This document shows positions 16,680 through 25,064 of a stretch of 64,000 nucleotides of DNA, one piece after another (positions within the stretch are counted from its first letter, which is position 1; each line of letters begins with the position of its first letter). The DNA is from Brevibacterium yomogidense. Its GTDB lineage: Bacteria; Actinomycetota; Actinomycetes; Actinomycetales; Brevibacteriaceae. The translations under genes and the position numbers were made by a program. Location of the stretch: the NCBI RefSeq assembly GCF_900163715.1, contig NZ_FWFF01000017.1:186001-250000 (forward strand), given 5' to 3'. Below the pieces are notes generated by a model. It searched no databases and had not been told where the DNA came from. It saw only the letters and a program-made list of their open reading frames with translations.

Positions 16680-18416
16680 GTGCGCTACGTGCTGCCTGCC
16701 GTGATCATCGTGATCGGGCTGATCACGGGGACATTCGGAGTCCTGCAGAAGACGGTGTGGGCACCCGACGACACGAGGACTGCCTCCGTGCAGCTCGACG
16801 GGCCCGGTCCCGTCGCCGTAGTCGAACCCGGCGTGCTCAACCTCTATGACACCCCCGCGACGCTCACCGCGACCGCGACCGAACCGGACCAGGAGATCAC
16901 GATCTCCCGGACCACGAAGGAGAACGCGGACTTCTGGGTGGGCGCATCGGACGTCACGCGGATCGTGGGGCTGGCGGAGGAGAACTCGCTCGAGGCGCGC
17001 ACCCTGACCGGCGGCGAAGGCGCTCCCGAGGCCGGCCCGACCGATGCTCCCGCTGACGAGGCCGCCGCTGACGAGGCCACAGAACCGGACCCCGAAGAGC
17101 TCGCCACGGTCCCCGCCCCGGGCGGTGCGGACCTGTGGGAGGCCACGGAATCAGGCGAGGGCACTGTGTCCTGGGACTTCGACGAGGACGCCGGCCGCAC
17201 GGCATTCGTCATCGGCACGGACGGAGAGCAGCCCGCTGCCGCAGAGGTCTCGATCACGTGGCCGAACGACACGGCGACCCCGTGGGCCGTCCCCCTCATG
17301 ATCGGCGGCGGCGTGATCGTGCTGATCGGCCTGGGGGTGGGCTTCATGTCACTCCGCAGCGCCAAGCGCGACAAGGAGCGTCGGACTGCGCGACAGCAGC
17401 GTCGCCGCAAGCTCGCGGAGACGGGCTCCGCCTTCGCGATCGTCCCCGTCATCGCACTGGCAGGCTGCGGTCCCGCGGAACTGCCGCAGCCGGACCCGGA
17501 ACCGGCACCCACCGAAGCGGGACCCGCGGTGACGGACGACCAGATCGCCTCCATCCTCGACGATGCGCGGACCACAGTGTCCGGAGCGGATGAGGAGCTG
17601 GATGCGGAGGCACTCGAAGAGCGCGCATCAGGGCCGTTCCTCGAGCAGCGGACCGCCGCGTACGACGTCAAGGACGCCTCAGAGGACTTCGAACTGCCCC
17701 CGGGCATCGCGGATGGCGAAGTGGTCGTCAACTTCACAGCGGCGACCGATGCGTGGCCCCGCGCCACGTCCGCGATCGTCCAGGACACGGAGATCGAGCA
17801 GACGCAGCTTCTGGTCCTGACCCAGTCCGATGCCCGCGCCGATTACACGGTGTGGTCGCAGACGGTGCTCCAGCCGGGTGCGGAGATCCCGGAGATCGCG
17901 GACCCCCGTGAAGGCTCCGCACTCCTCGACCCGGAGGCGGGCGGCCACCGACTGCCCCCGAACGAAGTGCCGGCGGCCTACGCCGACCTCCTGTCGCAGG
18001 GCGAGGACGCGGAGAACGCTGAGGCGTTCGAGGAAGACGCATTCTCAAGCCAGGTGCGCTCGAATCAGGCGTCGCAGAGGGAGGAGCTGGAGTCCGGAGG
18101 CGCGGACGTCTCCTTCTCCTATGCCGGTGACGATTCGCAGCTCACCGCGATGGAGGCGGCGGATGGCAGCGCCGTGGTCACCGGAGTGGTCGAAGCCGAA
18201 TCCACGATCTCGCCGGACAGCACCGAATCGACCACCGGCACGCTCACCATCCCCTCGCCCGCCGCGGACGTGATCGGTGCGACGGAGACGACCGAGGACC
18301 TCACGCAGACCAGTATGGTCGTCGCGACATGGGTGGTCCCCGCCGGCGAAGAGGATCCGATCCGACTGGTGGGCGTGAACGAGGTCTTCACCGGTGCGAC
18401 GGTGGGCAGCGACTGA
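16680..18416 (+). CDS. Fused membrane protein-lipoprotein of unknown function with internal lipobox
   Basis: 578 residues from a GTG at 16680. Part one has an N-terminal helix (VLPAVIIVIGLITGTFGVL), an external domain (about 25-200) and a second helix (AVPLMIGGGVIVLIGLGVGF). A basic stretch rich in R and K follows, then a third hydrophobic stretch, AFAIVPVIALAGCG. Its Cys263 sits in a lipobox-like LAGC preceded by arginines, as in a lipoprotein signal. Part two (about 265-578) is an acidic external domain. Both parts resemble the separate proteins at 19512-20267 and 20264-21343, so this looks like their fused counterpart. No known domain was recognised. The frame stays open upstream of 16680, but that stretch is antisense to orn. 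Confidence 0.7.
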   Translation: MRYVLPAVIIVIGLITGTFGVLQKTVWAPDDTRTASVQLDGPGPVAVVEPGVLNLYDTPATLTATATEPDQEITISRTTKENADFWVGASDVTRIVGLAEENSLEARTLTGGEGAPEAGPTDAPADEAAADEATEPDPEELATVPAPGGADLWEATESGEGTVSWDFDEDAGRTAFVIGTDGEQPAAAEVSITWPNDTATPWAVPLMIGGGVIVLIGLGVGFMSLRSAKRDKERRTARQQRRRKLAETGSAFAIVPVIALAGCGPAELPQPDPEPAPTEAGPAVTDDQIASILDDARTTVSGADEELDAEALEERASGPFLEQRTAAYDVKDASEDFELPPGIADGEVVVNFTAATDAWPRATSAIVQDTEIEQTQLLVLTQSDARADYTVWSQTVLQPGAEIPEIADPREGSALLDPEAGGHRLPPNEVPAAYADLLSQGEDAENAEAFEEDAFSSQVRSNQASQREELESGGADVSFSYAGDDSQLTAMEAADGSAVVTGVVEAESTISPDSTESTTGTLTIPSPAADVIGATETTEDLTQTSMVVATWVVPAGEEDPIRLVGVNEVFTGATVGSD

Positions 18417-18505
18417 CGGCGGGAACGCCCCAGACCAGCAGCCGCACGACCAGCAGCCGCACGACGACACGTCCACCTCACGACCAGCTCAGAGGAGAGA
18501 CACAC

Positions 18506-19501
18506 GTGACACAGTCACCGCACGACAACACTGCACACGCAGGACACCCGGAACACTCGGGCCAGCAGAGTCAGCCGGGCCAGCAGGGCCTCGACCTCTC
18601 CGCTGTCCGGTCGCGGAACGCACCTTCCGGGGATCCCGCCGCCGGAGCAGGCGCAGCGCCTGCAGGCGGGTCGCTTCCACCGAACGCAGTGGGAGTGCCG
18701 GGGCTCGTCTTCGACATCGACGAAGCGCAGTTCGAGGATCTCGTCGCACTGTCGAACGAGGTGCCGGTCATCATCGACCTCTGGGCCGAATGGTGCGAAC
18801 CGTGCAAGCAGCTGAGCCCCATCCTCGAACGCGTCGTCGAATCGTACGGCGGCCAGGTGGTGCTCGCGAAGATCGACGTCGATGAGAACCCGCGCATCCA
18901 GCAGGCCTTCCAGGTGCAGTCGATCCCCACGGTCGTCGCGCTCCTCAAGGGCCAGCCCGCGCCGCTGTTCCAGGGCGCCCAGCCGGAGCAGCAGATCCGC
19001 CAGGTGTTCGACCAGGTCATCGAGGTCGCGGGCCAGCAGGGCATGACGAAGACGGCTGTCCCGCTCGACGGTGCTGAAGCGCCGGAACCGGGCCCTGCAC
19101 ACCCCGAAGCACTCTCCGCGCTCGAATCCGGCGACTTCGACGGTGCGGAGGCGATCTACCGCGCTGCGCTCGCAGAGGCACCGGCGGACGCGGAGGCCAA
19201 GCTCGGCCTGGTGCGCGTGGCGATGCTCAAGCGGACGAAGGACCTGGACCCCGCCACTGTCCTCGCGGCGGCGTCCGACGCTCCCAAGGACATCGATGCC
19301 GCGCTGCAGGCGGCCGACGTCGAAGTGGCCCAGGGTGACCCGGAGGCGGCGTTCTCCCGTCTGCTGGGCCTGCTGCCGACAGCCGCTCCCGATGACAAGG
19401 AGCGCCTGCGCCTGCGCCTGCTCGATCTGTTCGAGGTGGTGGGCGCTGAGGACTCCCGGGTCGTCAAGGCCCGTGGCCGGCTGATGCGGGCACTGTTCTG
19501 A
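18506..19501 (+). CDS. Thioredoxin-TPR protein, CnoX/YbbN-like
   Basis: 331 residues. A Gln/His/Gly-rich N-terminal tail (1-60) precedes a thioredoxin domain with an intact active site WCEPC (Cys97, Cys100) in LWAEWCEPCKQLSPILERV. A helical TPR-like half follows (HPEALSALESGDFDGAEAIY onward). This matches YbbN/CnoX proteins, which guard unfolded clients; many have lost the CxxC motif, but this one keeps it and may be redox active. The GTG start at 18506 follows AGAGGAGAG. No signal peptide is seen. It lies between a fused and a split copy of an envelope protein pair. Confidence 0.88.
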   Translation: MTQSPHDNTAHAGHPEHSGQQSQPGQQGLDLSAVRSRNAPSGDPAAGAGAAPAGGSLPPNAVGVPGLVFDIDEAQFEDLVALSNEVPVIIDLWAEWCEPCKQLSPILERVVESYGGQVVLAKIDVDENPRIQQAFQVQSIPTVVALLKGQPAPLFQGAQPEQQIRQVFDQVIEVAGQQGMTKTAVPLDGAEAPEPGPAHPEALSALESGDFDGAEAIYRAALAEAPADAEAKLGLVRVAMLKRTKDLDPATVLAAASDAPKDIDAALQAADVEVAQGDPEAAFSRLLGLLPTAAPDDKERLRLRLLDLFEVVGAEDSRVVKARGRLMRALF

Positions 19502-19511
19502 GGCGTCTGCG

Positions 19512-20267
19512 ATGATCCGTGTGGCCATCGGCCTGCTCTGCACTGCGGGCGGACTCGTCCTCGGGGCGCTGTCCGCATCCGCGCTGTCCGTCGTCGGCAC
19601 AGGCGAAGTGACTGAGACGGAACCCTTCGCAGTGGGGGACGAGGCGTATGCACTCGTGCTCGACCAGGCGATCGTGCCGTTCGACAAGACCGACGCGACG
19701 CTCACGGTCGAATCGGACCAGGAGCTGTTCATCGGCACTGCGAACGGTGTGGACGCCGATGACTACCTCACGGGCGTCGCCCATGAGGAGATCACGGACG
19801 TCGAATTCCCTGAGACCGCGATCCACCGGACCGTCGCCGGGGATCCGGCACCCGTCAATCCACCGGACTCCCGCGATTGGTGGACGCACACGGACACCGG
19901 CACGACCGTGAGCCACACCTTCGATCTCGAGGCCGCACCGCAGGTGATCGTCGTCACTCCCGCTGCAGAGGACGGGAGCCTCGCGGACGCCCAGGTGACA
20001 TTGTCGATGGATGTGCACGAGGTACTCGGACTCTCGATCGCAGGCTTCGCCGGCGCGGTCGCCCTCCTGGGAGTCGGCGCGTTCTACCTGCTGCGCTGGT
20101 GGTTCGGCGGCTTCCGGCCGCGACCCAGGCCGCGTTCCGGTGCACGATCCGGACAGCGTCCGGGCCGTGCTGGGACGAAGGCCGAGCGCGCGGGTACTGC
20201 CGCGGTTCCGAGCGCCGGTCCCGGTACGGGCTCTGCGGCTCGCGGTACGACTGGAGGTGCGGTGTGA
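19512..20267 (+). CDS. Two-helix membrane protein, homologue of the first half of the 16680 gene
   Basis: 251 residues. An N-terminal helix (VAIGLLCTAGGLVLGALSAS), an external domain (about 28-170) and a second helix (LSIAGFAGAVALLGVGAFYL) are followed by a basic, Gly/Arg-rich cytoplasmic tail. Two stretches match part one of the 16680 protein: ATLTVESDQELFIGTANGVD with its ITISRTTKENADFWVGASDV, and HTDTGTTVSHTFDLEAAPQV with its ATESGEGTVSWDFDEDAGRT. It starts 10 bases after the thioredoxin-TPR gene. Function unknown. Confidence 0.75.
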   Translation: MIRVAIGLLCTAGGLVLGALSASALSVVGTGEVTETEPFAVGDEAYALVLDQAIVPFDKTDATLTVESDQELFIGTANGVDADDYLTGVAHEEITDVEFPETAIHRTVAGDPAPVNPPDSRDWWTHTDTGTTVSHTFDLEAAPQVIVVTPAAEDGSLADAQVTLSMDVHEVLGLSIAGFAGAVALLGVGAFYLLRWWFGGFRPRPRPRSGARSGQRPGRAGTKAERAGTAAVPSAGPGTGSAARGTTGGAV

Positions 20268-21343
20268 CTGAGCGCGACATGGCCGGATCACGTTCCGTGG
20301 GCCGATTCCTGCGTCGGCGCGGAGTGAGGCGGATGGCGACCGTCGTCGCCGGTGGCCTGGTGACCGGTCTGGCACTGAGCGCCTGCGCGGACATCCCTCA
20401 GCCCTCACGTCCGGAGCTGACCCCGTACGAGCGCCCCGCCGTGCGCTCCGGCGACGCCGGCAGCTTCCTCACGAACTATGCGGAGAGCCTGGACCAGGCG
20501 CTGGGCGAGGAGCCGGGCGCGCTGGAGCCGCTGCAGACAGGACCGCTGCTCGAGAGGACGCGGGCGGAGATGCTCATCGCCGAGCAGACCGGCACGACGC
20601 TCGGCGCATCGAGCTACACGGACGTGGTCGCGGGTGGGCCCATGTTCGGTGAGTACCCCATGTGGTTCATGGCGTTCGCGACTCCTGAGGGCGAGGAGTC
20701 CGATGACGTCGAGGCGATGCTCGCGACGCGGGATTCGGCCGACGCGGACTGGAAGGTCGCGGAGTCGGTGTTCGTCCCCGCAGAGGCGCAGCCGACGATC
20801 CTCGCCGATCAGCAGGGAGCAGTCGAGCTCGCACCGGATGCGCACACGGAGGCGGCGGAGGCAGTCGTCACCCAGGCGAGCGAGTACCTGACGACGGGCG
20901 ATGTCCCTGAGGGGGCACCGAACTTCGAGGAAGCCGGCTTCAAGGACTTCCGCGACTACGTGGGGGAGCTGGGCGCTGAGGACACCGGCTTCTCCGATGT
21001 GGGCGTCGAGTGCGCGCCGTACGAGGACCTGCCGCTGGAGGACTACGCACTCGCGACGGAGGGCGGCGGAGTGAGCTTCGCGGAGTCCCGCTGCACGATC
21101 ACGGTGAACGTTCCGGAGTCCTACTTCGTCGACCTGGGCGATGAGATCGAAGCCGTCATGACGAGTGATTCGGAAGGCGACGTCATCACGATCGATGTCG
21201 CCCAGCCGATGCTCATCACCACTGAGGGCGACACCGCATCGGTCTACTCACCCGGCTGGTACATGCTCTCGTCGGAGACTTCCGGCGGTGGCGGAGACGA
21301 CGAGGCAGGAAGCGACGAAGGCGGGGACGACGCCGCGGAGTGA
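20264..21343 (+). CDS. Putative lipoprotein, homologue of the second half of the 16680 gene
   Basis: 359 residues from a GTG at 20264 that overlaps the previous stop (GTGA). Its N-terminus is a lipoprotein signal: RFLRRRGVRRMATVVAG, then GLVTGLALSAC with Cys in LSAC. The acidic mature part begins ADIPQPSRPEL. RPAVRSGDAGSFLTNYAESL and LLERTRAEM parallel GPAVTDDQIASILDDARTTV and FLEQRTAAY in the fused protein. It ends in a Gly/Asp/Glu-rich tail. No known domain was recognised; it is probably anchored outside the membrane beside its partner. Confidence 0.75.
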   Translation: MTERDMAGSRSVGRFLRRRGVRRMATVVAGGLVTGLALSACADIPQPSRPELTPYERPAVRSGDAGSFLTNYAESLDQALGEEPGALEPLQTGPLLERTRAEMLIAEQTGTTLGASSYTDVVAGGPMFGEYPMWFMAFATPEGEESDDVEAMLATRDSADADWKVAESVFVPAEAQPTILADQQGAVELAPDAHTEAAEAVVTQASEYLTTGDVPEGAPNFEEAGFKDFRDYVGELGAEDTGFSDVGVECAPYEDLPLEDYALATEGGGVSFAESRCTITVNVPESYFVDLGDEIEAVMTSDSEGDVITIDVAQPMLITTEGDTASVYSPGWYMLSSETSGGGGDDEAGSDEGGDDAAE

Positions 21344-21447
21344 GCGCGGCTCTTGGACGTGGCAGGCCGTGGCTCACGGTCGGGATCGACTGTGACTCAC
21401 GGATGGGAACGACCTCAGCGCAATCATCGGAGTGAGCAGCCCCGTCG

Positions 21448-21966
21448 TCAGCCCCTCTGGGCCTCGACGCTGCGCTGGACCCGTCGCAGCCACCACAGGC
21501 CGATGAAGGGCAGGACGAGCGGAACGAACCCGTAGCCCACGCCGAATGCGGACCACACGCTGTCGTGTGCGAAGTATTCGGGGTGCGTGAAGCTCAGCGT
21601 TCCGATGACCAGGACGCCGATGCCCTCGAAGACGCAGGCGGCGACGGCGATGTGGTGCGACGCGCGGCTGCCGATGACCAGGCAGACGGTGGCGAGGATG
21701 TAGACGGCGGCGGACAGCGCGGACAGCGTGTACGCGAACGGTGCCTCGTCGAACTTCAGCAGCAGCTGGTAGGAGACGCGGCCGATCGCGGCGAAGGCGA
21801 GTATCCCGTAGACCGCGGTGAGGAATCGGCCGGGGCCGGTGTGGATCGCGGAGTACGGCGATCGCGCGGCGCGGGCGGCACGGCGCTCGGCACGTTCGGC
21901 GGCTCGTGCCTCTCGTGCTGAGCGCGGGGCCTCGTGCTCCGCGTCCCGCCCGTCCGTCATGTGCAT
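21448..21966 (-). CDS. Four-helix integral membrane protein
   Basis: 172 residues. The charged, alanine/arginine-rich cytoplasmic N-terminus (REARAAERAERRAARAARSP) is followed by four hydrophobic helices, for example FLTAVYGILAFAAIGRVSYQ and LSALSAAVYILATVCLVIGS. GFVPLVLPFIGLWWLRRVQR lies near the end. Small actinobacterial membrane proteins of this pattern are known only as hypothetical. ATG codons at 21966 and 21960 are both possible. Confidence 0.7.
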   Translation of the reverse strand: MHMTDGRDAEHEAPRSAREARAAERAERRAARAARSPYSAIHTGPGRFLTAVYGILAFAAIGRVSYQLLLKFDEAPFAYTLSALSAAVYILATVCLVIGSRASHHIAVAACVFEGIGVLVIGTLSFTHPEYFAHDSVWSAFGVGYGFVPLVLPFIGLWWLRRVQRSVEAQRG

Positions 21967-21993
21967 CCTGTCAGTCCTCCGCGTCCTGTGCCC

Positions 21994-22040
21994 TGCACTC
22001 TGTGTCGTGGCGCTGCACTCTGTGTCGTGCGCTCTGTGTC
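21994..22040. repeat. Short direct repeats between two membrane-protein genes
   Basis: TGCACTCTGTGTCGTG occurs at 21994-22009 and 22014-22029, followed by a partial third copy (GCGCTCTGTGTC to 22040). Non-coding; role unknown. Confidence 0.7.
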
Positions 22041-22087
22041 CCGGCCCGAATGGCGTGGGCCTTCCTCGTGCGGATGTGCGCCGAGGC

Positions 22088-22438
22088 TCACATCCAGATC
22101 TGGTTCATCCGCTCGATCATGACCGCGACCGTACCTCCGGCAGCGGCGAGCACCGCAGGGCCCCAGCGGGTGAGCTCCGCGTACGCCCATGCCCCCGCGA
22201 GTGGGACGAGCAGCAGCGCCGTGAGCAGATAGCCGAAGAACAGGATCCCGTCCGTGCCGGGCGACTGTCCCCACATCAGCACCGATACGACGGTCTGGAT
22301 GAGGAGCATCGCCAGGAGCAGTGCTGTGCCGACGAGGGTCCACCGCCCGGCGGCGCGATTGCGCAGGGCGAGGATCAGCGACACGACTGCGAGCAGCAGC
22401 GAGTAGCCGATGAGGAAGTACGTGAGTTCCGGAATCAC
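22088..22438 (-). CDS. Small four-helix membrane protein
   Basis: 116 residues from MIPELTYFLIGYSLLLAVVS. Four hydrophobic helices with short connecting loops fill almost the whole protein, ending VAVMIERMNQIWM. No motif was recognised. It runs divergently from the cysteine desulfurase gene and may share an operon with the leftward gene at 21448. Confidence 0.7.
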   Translation of the reverse strand: MIPELTYFLIGYSLLLAVVSLILALRNRAAGRWTLVGTALLLAMLLIQTVVSVLMWGQSPGTDGILFFGYLLTALLLVPLAGAWAYAELTRWGPAVLAAAGGTVAVMIERMNQIWM

Positions 22439-22556
22439 GCGAACATTCTACGGCGGCCGCCCGGGGTCGCGGCCCTCGCCCCTCGGCCACCGGTCCCGAC
22501 CACCGCCCGGCGGCACTGGGTCCGGCACACAGGCGTTTTCGTTACACTCCTGTGCA

Positions 22557-23840
22557 GTGCGAGCCTATTTCGATTTCGCCGCGACCTCCCCACTGGATGA
22601 GGAGGTCCTCGCGGCATACACACGGGAGCTGCGTGCCGTGGGAAACCCGTCCTCACTGCACGCGGAGGGTCAGTCTGCGCGCATGCGGATGGAGTCCGCC
22701 CGGGCGCGCATCGCCGCAGCCGTCGGTGCAGAACCCGCAGAGGTGGTCCTCACCTCCGGGGGGACGGAGGCGGACAACCTCGCGCTCAAGGGCATCCACG
22801 CCGCACGGAACGCGGGTGGGGCCCACCGGCCTCGACTGCTGGTCTCCACGATCGAGCACCACGCGATCCTCGAACCCGCTGAGCACCTCGAGTCCCACGG
22901 CGTCGACGTGGTCTGGCTGCCGGTCGACCGCCAGGGGCGCGTGGATCTCGAGGCACTGAGGGCGGCGATCGACGAGGACCCGGAATCGGTGAGCCTGATC
23001 TCCGTCATGCTCGCGAACAACGAGATCGGGACGGTGCAGCCGATCGAGGAGATCGTCGCGCTCGCGCATCCGCACGGGGTACCCGTCCACACCGACGCGG
23101 TGCAGGCATTGGGTCAGATCCCCCTGGACTTCGCCGCATTGGGCGTCGACGCGATGAGCCTCTCCGCGCACAAGGTGGCGGGTCCGGTGGGGGTGGGCGC
23201 GCTCGTGCTCTCCCGCGGCATCTCGCCCGTGCCGATCCTGCACGGCGGCGGACAGGAGCGCAGCGTCCGCTCCGGCACGCTCGACGTCGCCGGTGCGACG
23301 GCGTTCGCGACCGCCGCAGAGATCGCCGCCTCCCATGTCACGGACGGCACGGTCTCCCGCACCGCTGACCTGAGGGACAGACTGGCCGACGGCATCCGCG
23401 AGCAGATCCCCGATGCGATCCTCACAGGCGCAGGACTCGAGGGAGACGACTCCCGCCCCGGCGACGATGACCGCCCCGGCGACGATGACCGGTCCGGCGA
23501 CGAGGACCCCCGCCCCAGCCGCCTGCCGGCGAACCTCCATGTCGTCTTCCCCGGGTGCGAGGGAGACTCGCTCCTCTTCCTGCTCGACGTCGCCGGCTTC
23601 GCGACCTCGACGGGGTCCGCCTGCCAGGCGGGAGTCTCACGCCCGTCCCACGTCCTCATGGCGTGCGGTTTCGACGAGGACCAGGCACGCTCCACCCAGC
23701 GCTTCTCGCTGGGACCGGACACCACCCGCGAACAGGTCGACGCACTCCTGCGCGCACTGCCCGAGATTGTGGACCGTTCACGCCGGGCGGGTATGGTGTC
23801 CGCATCGCCGCGCTGGGCTGATTCGGGAGGTGCACAGTGA
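22557..23840 (+). CDS. Cysteine desulfurase (IscS/NifS type)
   Basis: 427-residue pyridoxal-phosphate enzyme that takes sulfur from cysteine as a persulfide. Directly followed by mnmA, it probably supplies sulfur for tRNA 2-thiouridine. Landmarks are [16 protein letters not shown] (cofactor site), [19 protein letters not shown] with the PLP lysine, and the active-site Cys in [19 protein letters not shown]. The start is GTG at 22557 ([17 protein letters not shown]), which fits the family N-terminus. An acidic insert of about 25 residues with repeats of the RPGDDD type interrupts the region before the active Cys. Confidence 0.92.
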   Translation: MRAYFDFAATSPLDEEVLAAYTRELRAVGNPSSLHAEGQSARMRMESARARIAAAVGAEPAEVVLTSGGTEADNLALKGIHAARNAGGAHRPRLLVSTIEHHAILEPAEHLESHGVDVVWLPVDRQGRVDLEALRAAIDEDPESVSLISVMLANNEIGTVQPIEEIVALAHPHGVPVHTDAVQALGQIPLDFAALGVDAMSLSAHKVAGPVGVGALVLSRGISPVPILHGGGQERSVRSGTLDVAGATAFATAAEIAASHVTDGTVSRTADLRDRLADGIREQIPDAILTGAGLEGDDSRPGDDDRPGDDDRSGDEDPRPSRLPANLHVVFPGCEGDSLLFLLDVAGFATSTGSACQAGVSRPSHVLMACGFDEDQARSTQRFSLGPDTTREQVDALLRALPEIVDRSRRAGMVSASPRWADSGGAQ

Positions 23841-25021
23841 AGGTTCTGGCTGCCATGTCCGGAGGAGTGGACTCTGCGGTCGCCGCCGCACGTGCCGTCG
23901 ACGCCGGCCACGACGTGGTGGGCGTCCACCTCGCGCTGTCGCGGATGCCGGGCACGCTGAGGACCGGTTCGCGGGGCTGCTGCACCATCGAGGACTCCCG
24001 CGACGCCCACATCGTCGCGGGCATGCTCGACATCCCGTACTACGTGTGGGACTTCTCCGAGCGCTTCAAGGAAGACGTCGTCGACGACTTCATCGCCGAG
24101 TACGCGAACGGCCGCACACCGAACCCCTGCATGCGCTGCAACGAGCGGATCAAGTTCGCCGCACTGCTGGACCGCGCGCTCGCCCTGGGCTTCGACGCAG
24201 TCGCCACCGGACACTATGCGGAGATCCGCCGGGCAGACGACGGCACCACGGAGCTGCACCGCGGCGTGGACCTCAACAAGGACCAGAGCTACGTCCTGGG
24301 TGTCCTGACCCCCGAACAGCTGGAGCACTGCCTGTTCCCGATCGGCGCCTCCGCGTCCAAGGCCGATGTGCGGGCGGAGGCCGAGCAGCGCGGGTTCCCC
24401 GTCGCGAACAAGCCGGACTCCTACGACATCTGCTTCATCCCCGACGGGGACACGAAGGCGTGGCTCACGGACAAGATCCCGATGCGCCCGGGGCTCATCG
24501 AGGACGAATCCGGCGATGTGCTGGGCGACCACGACGGCGCGACGACCTACACGGTCGGCCAGCGCAAGGGGCTGGGCATCGAACGGCCCGCTGCGGACGG
24601 CCAGCCGCGCTACGTCCTGGGCGTCGACGCCGCACGCAACACCGTGACCGTGGGACCCCGGGAGGCACTCGCCGTCGACGAGATGGAGGGCATCCGCACC
24701 TCCTGGGCGGGGCCTGCTCCATCGGACATGGGCGCTACAGAGGACTCGGGCATCGACTGCGAGGTGCAGATCCGCGCGCACGCGGACCCTGTGCCCGCAC
24801 GCGTCTGGCTGGGCGAGCTGCGCACGGATGCTCCCGCCGCGGAAGCCGACCCGCTGGGTCCGGTCGTACCCCGACCGCGTCCGGCCGGCCAGGTGCTGCG
24901 GGTGCTGGTGAAGGAGCCGCTGCAAGGGGTCGCTCCTGGCCAGACGATGGTGGTCTACCGAGGGTCGCGAGTGCTGGGGCAGGCGACGATCGATCGCGCC
25001 CGCAGCCGGGCACGGGCGTGA
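23837..25021 (+). CDS. mnmA: tRNA-specific 2-thiouridylase MnmA
   Basis: 394-residue enzyme that thiolates U34 of tRNA-Lys, -Glu and -Gln. The PP-loop SGGVDSAV is near residue 8, the nucleophile Cys about 98 lies in [12 protein letters not shown], and the sulfur-carrying Cys lies in [26 protein letters not shown] is also typical. The GTG start at 23837 overlaps the desulfurase stop, so sulfur donor and user are translationally coupled. The C-terminal beta-barrel region has a variable acidic stretch near residue 330. Confidence 0.97.
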   Translation: MKVLAAMSGGVDSAVAAARAVDAGHDVVGVHLALSRMPGTLRTGSRGCCTIEDSRDAHIVAGMLDIPYYVWDFSERFKEDVVDDFIAEYANGRTPNPCMRCNERIKFAALLDRALALGFDAVATGHYAEIRRADDGTTELHRGVDLNKDQSYVLGVLTPEQLEHCLFPIGASASKADVRAEAEQRGFPVANKPDSYDICFIPDGDTKAWLTDKIPMRPGLIEDESGDVLGDHDGATTYTVGQRKGLGIERPAADGQPRYVLGVDAARNTVTVGPREALAVDEMEGIRTSWAGPAPSDMGATEDSGIDCEVQIRAHADPVPARVWLGELRTDAPAAEADPLGPVVPRPRPAGQVLRVLVKEPLQGVAPGQTMVVYRGSRVLGQATIDRARSRARA

Positions 25022-25064
25022 GCGGACCTCCACGAGGACGTCGGATCGCGAGTATGACTGGGAC

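Noticed and set aside
18432..18461. 15-base direct repeat (GACCAGCAGCCGCAC) before the thioredoxin-TPR gene
   Set aside because: Only two copies in a short spacer; no link to function was visible.
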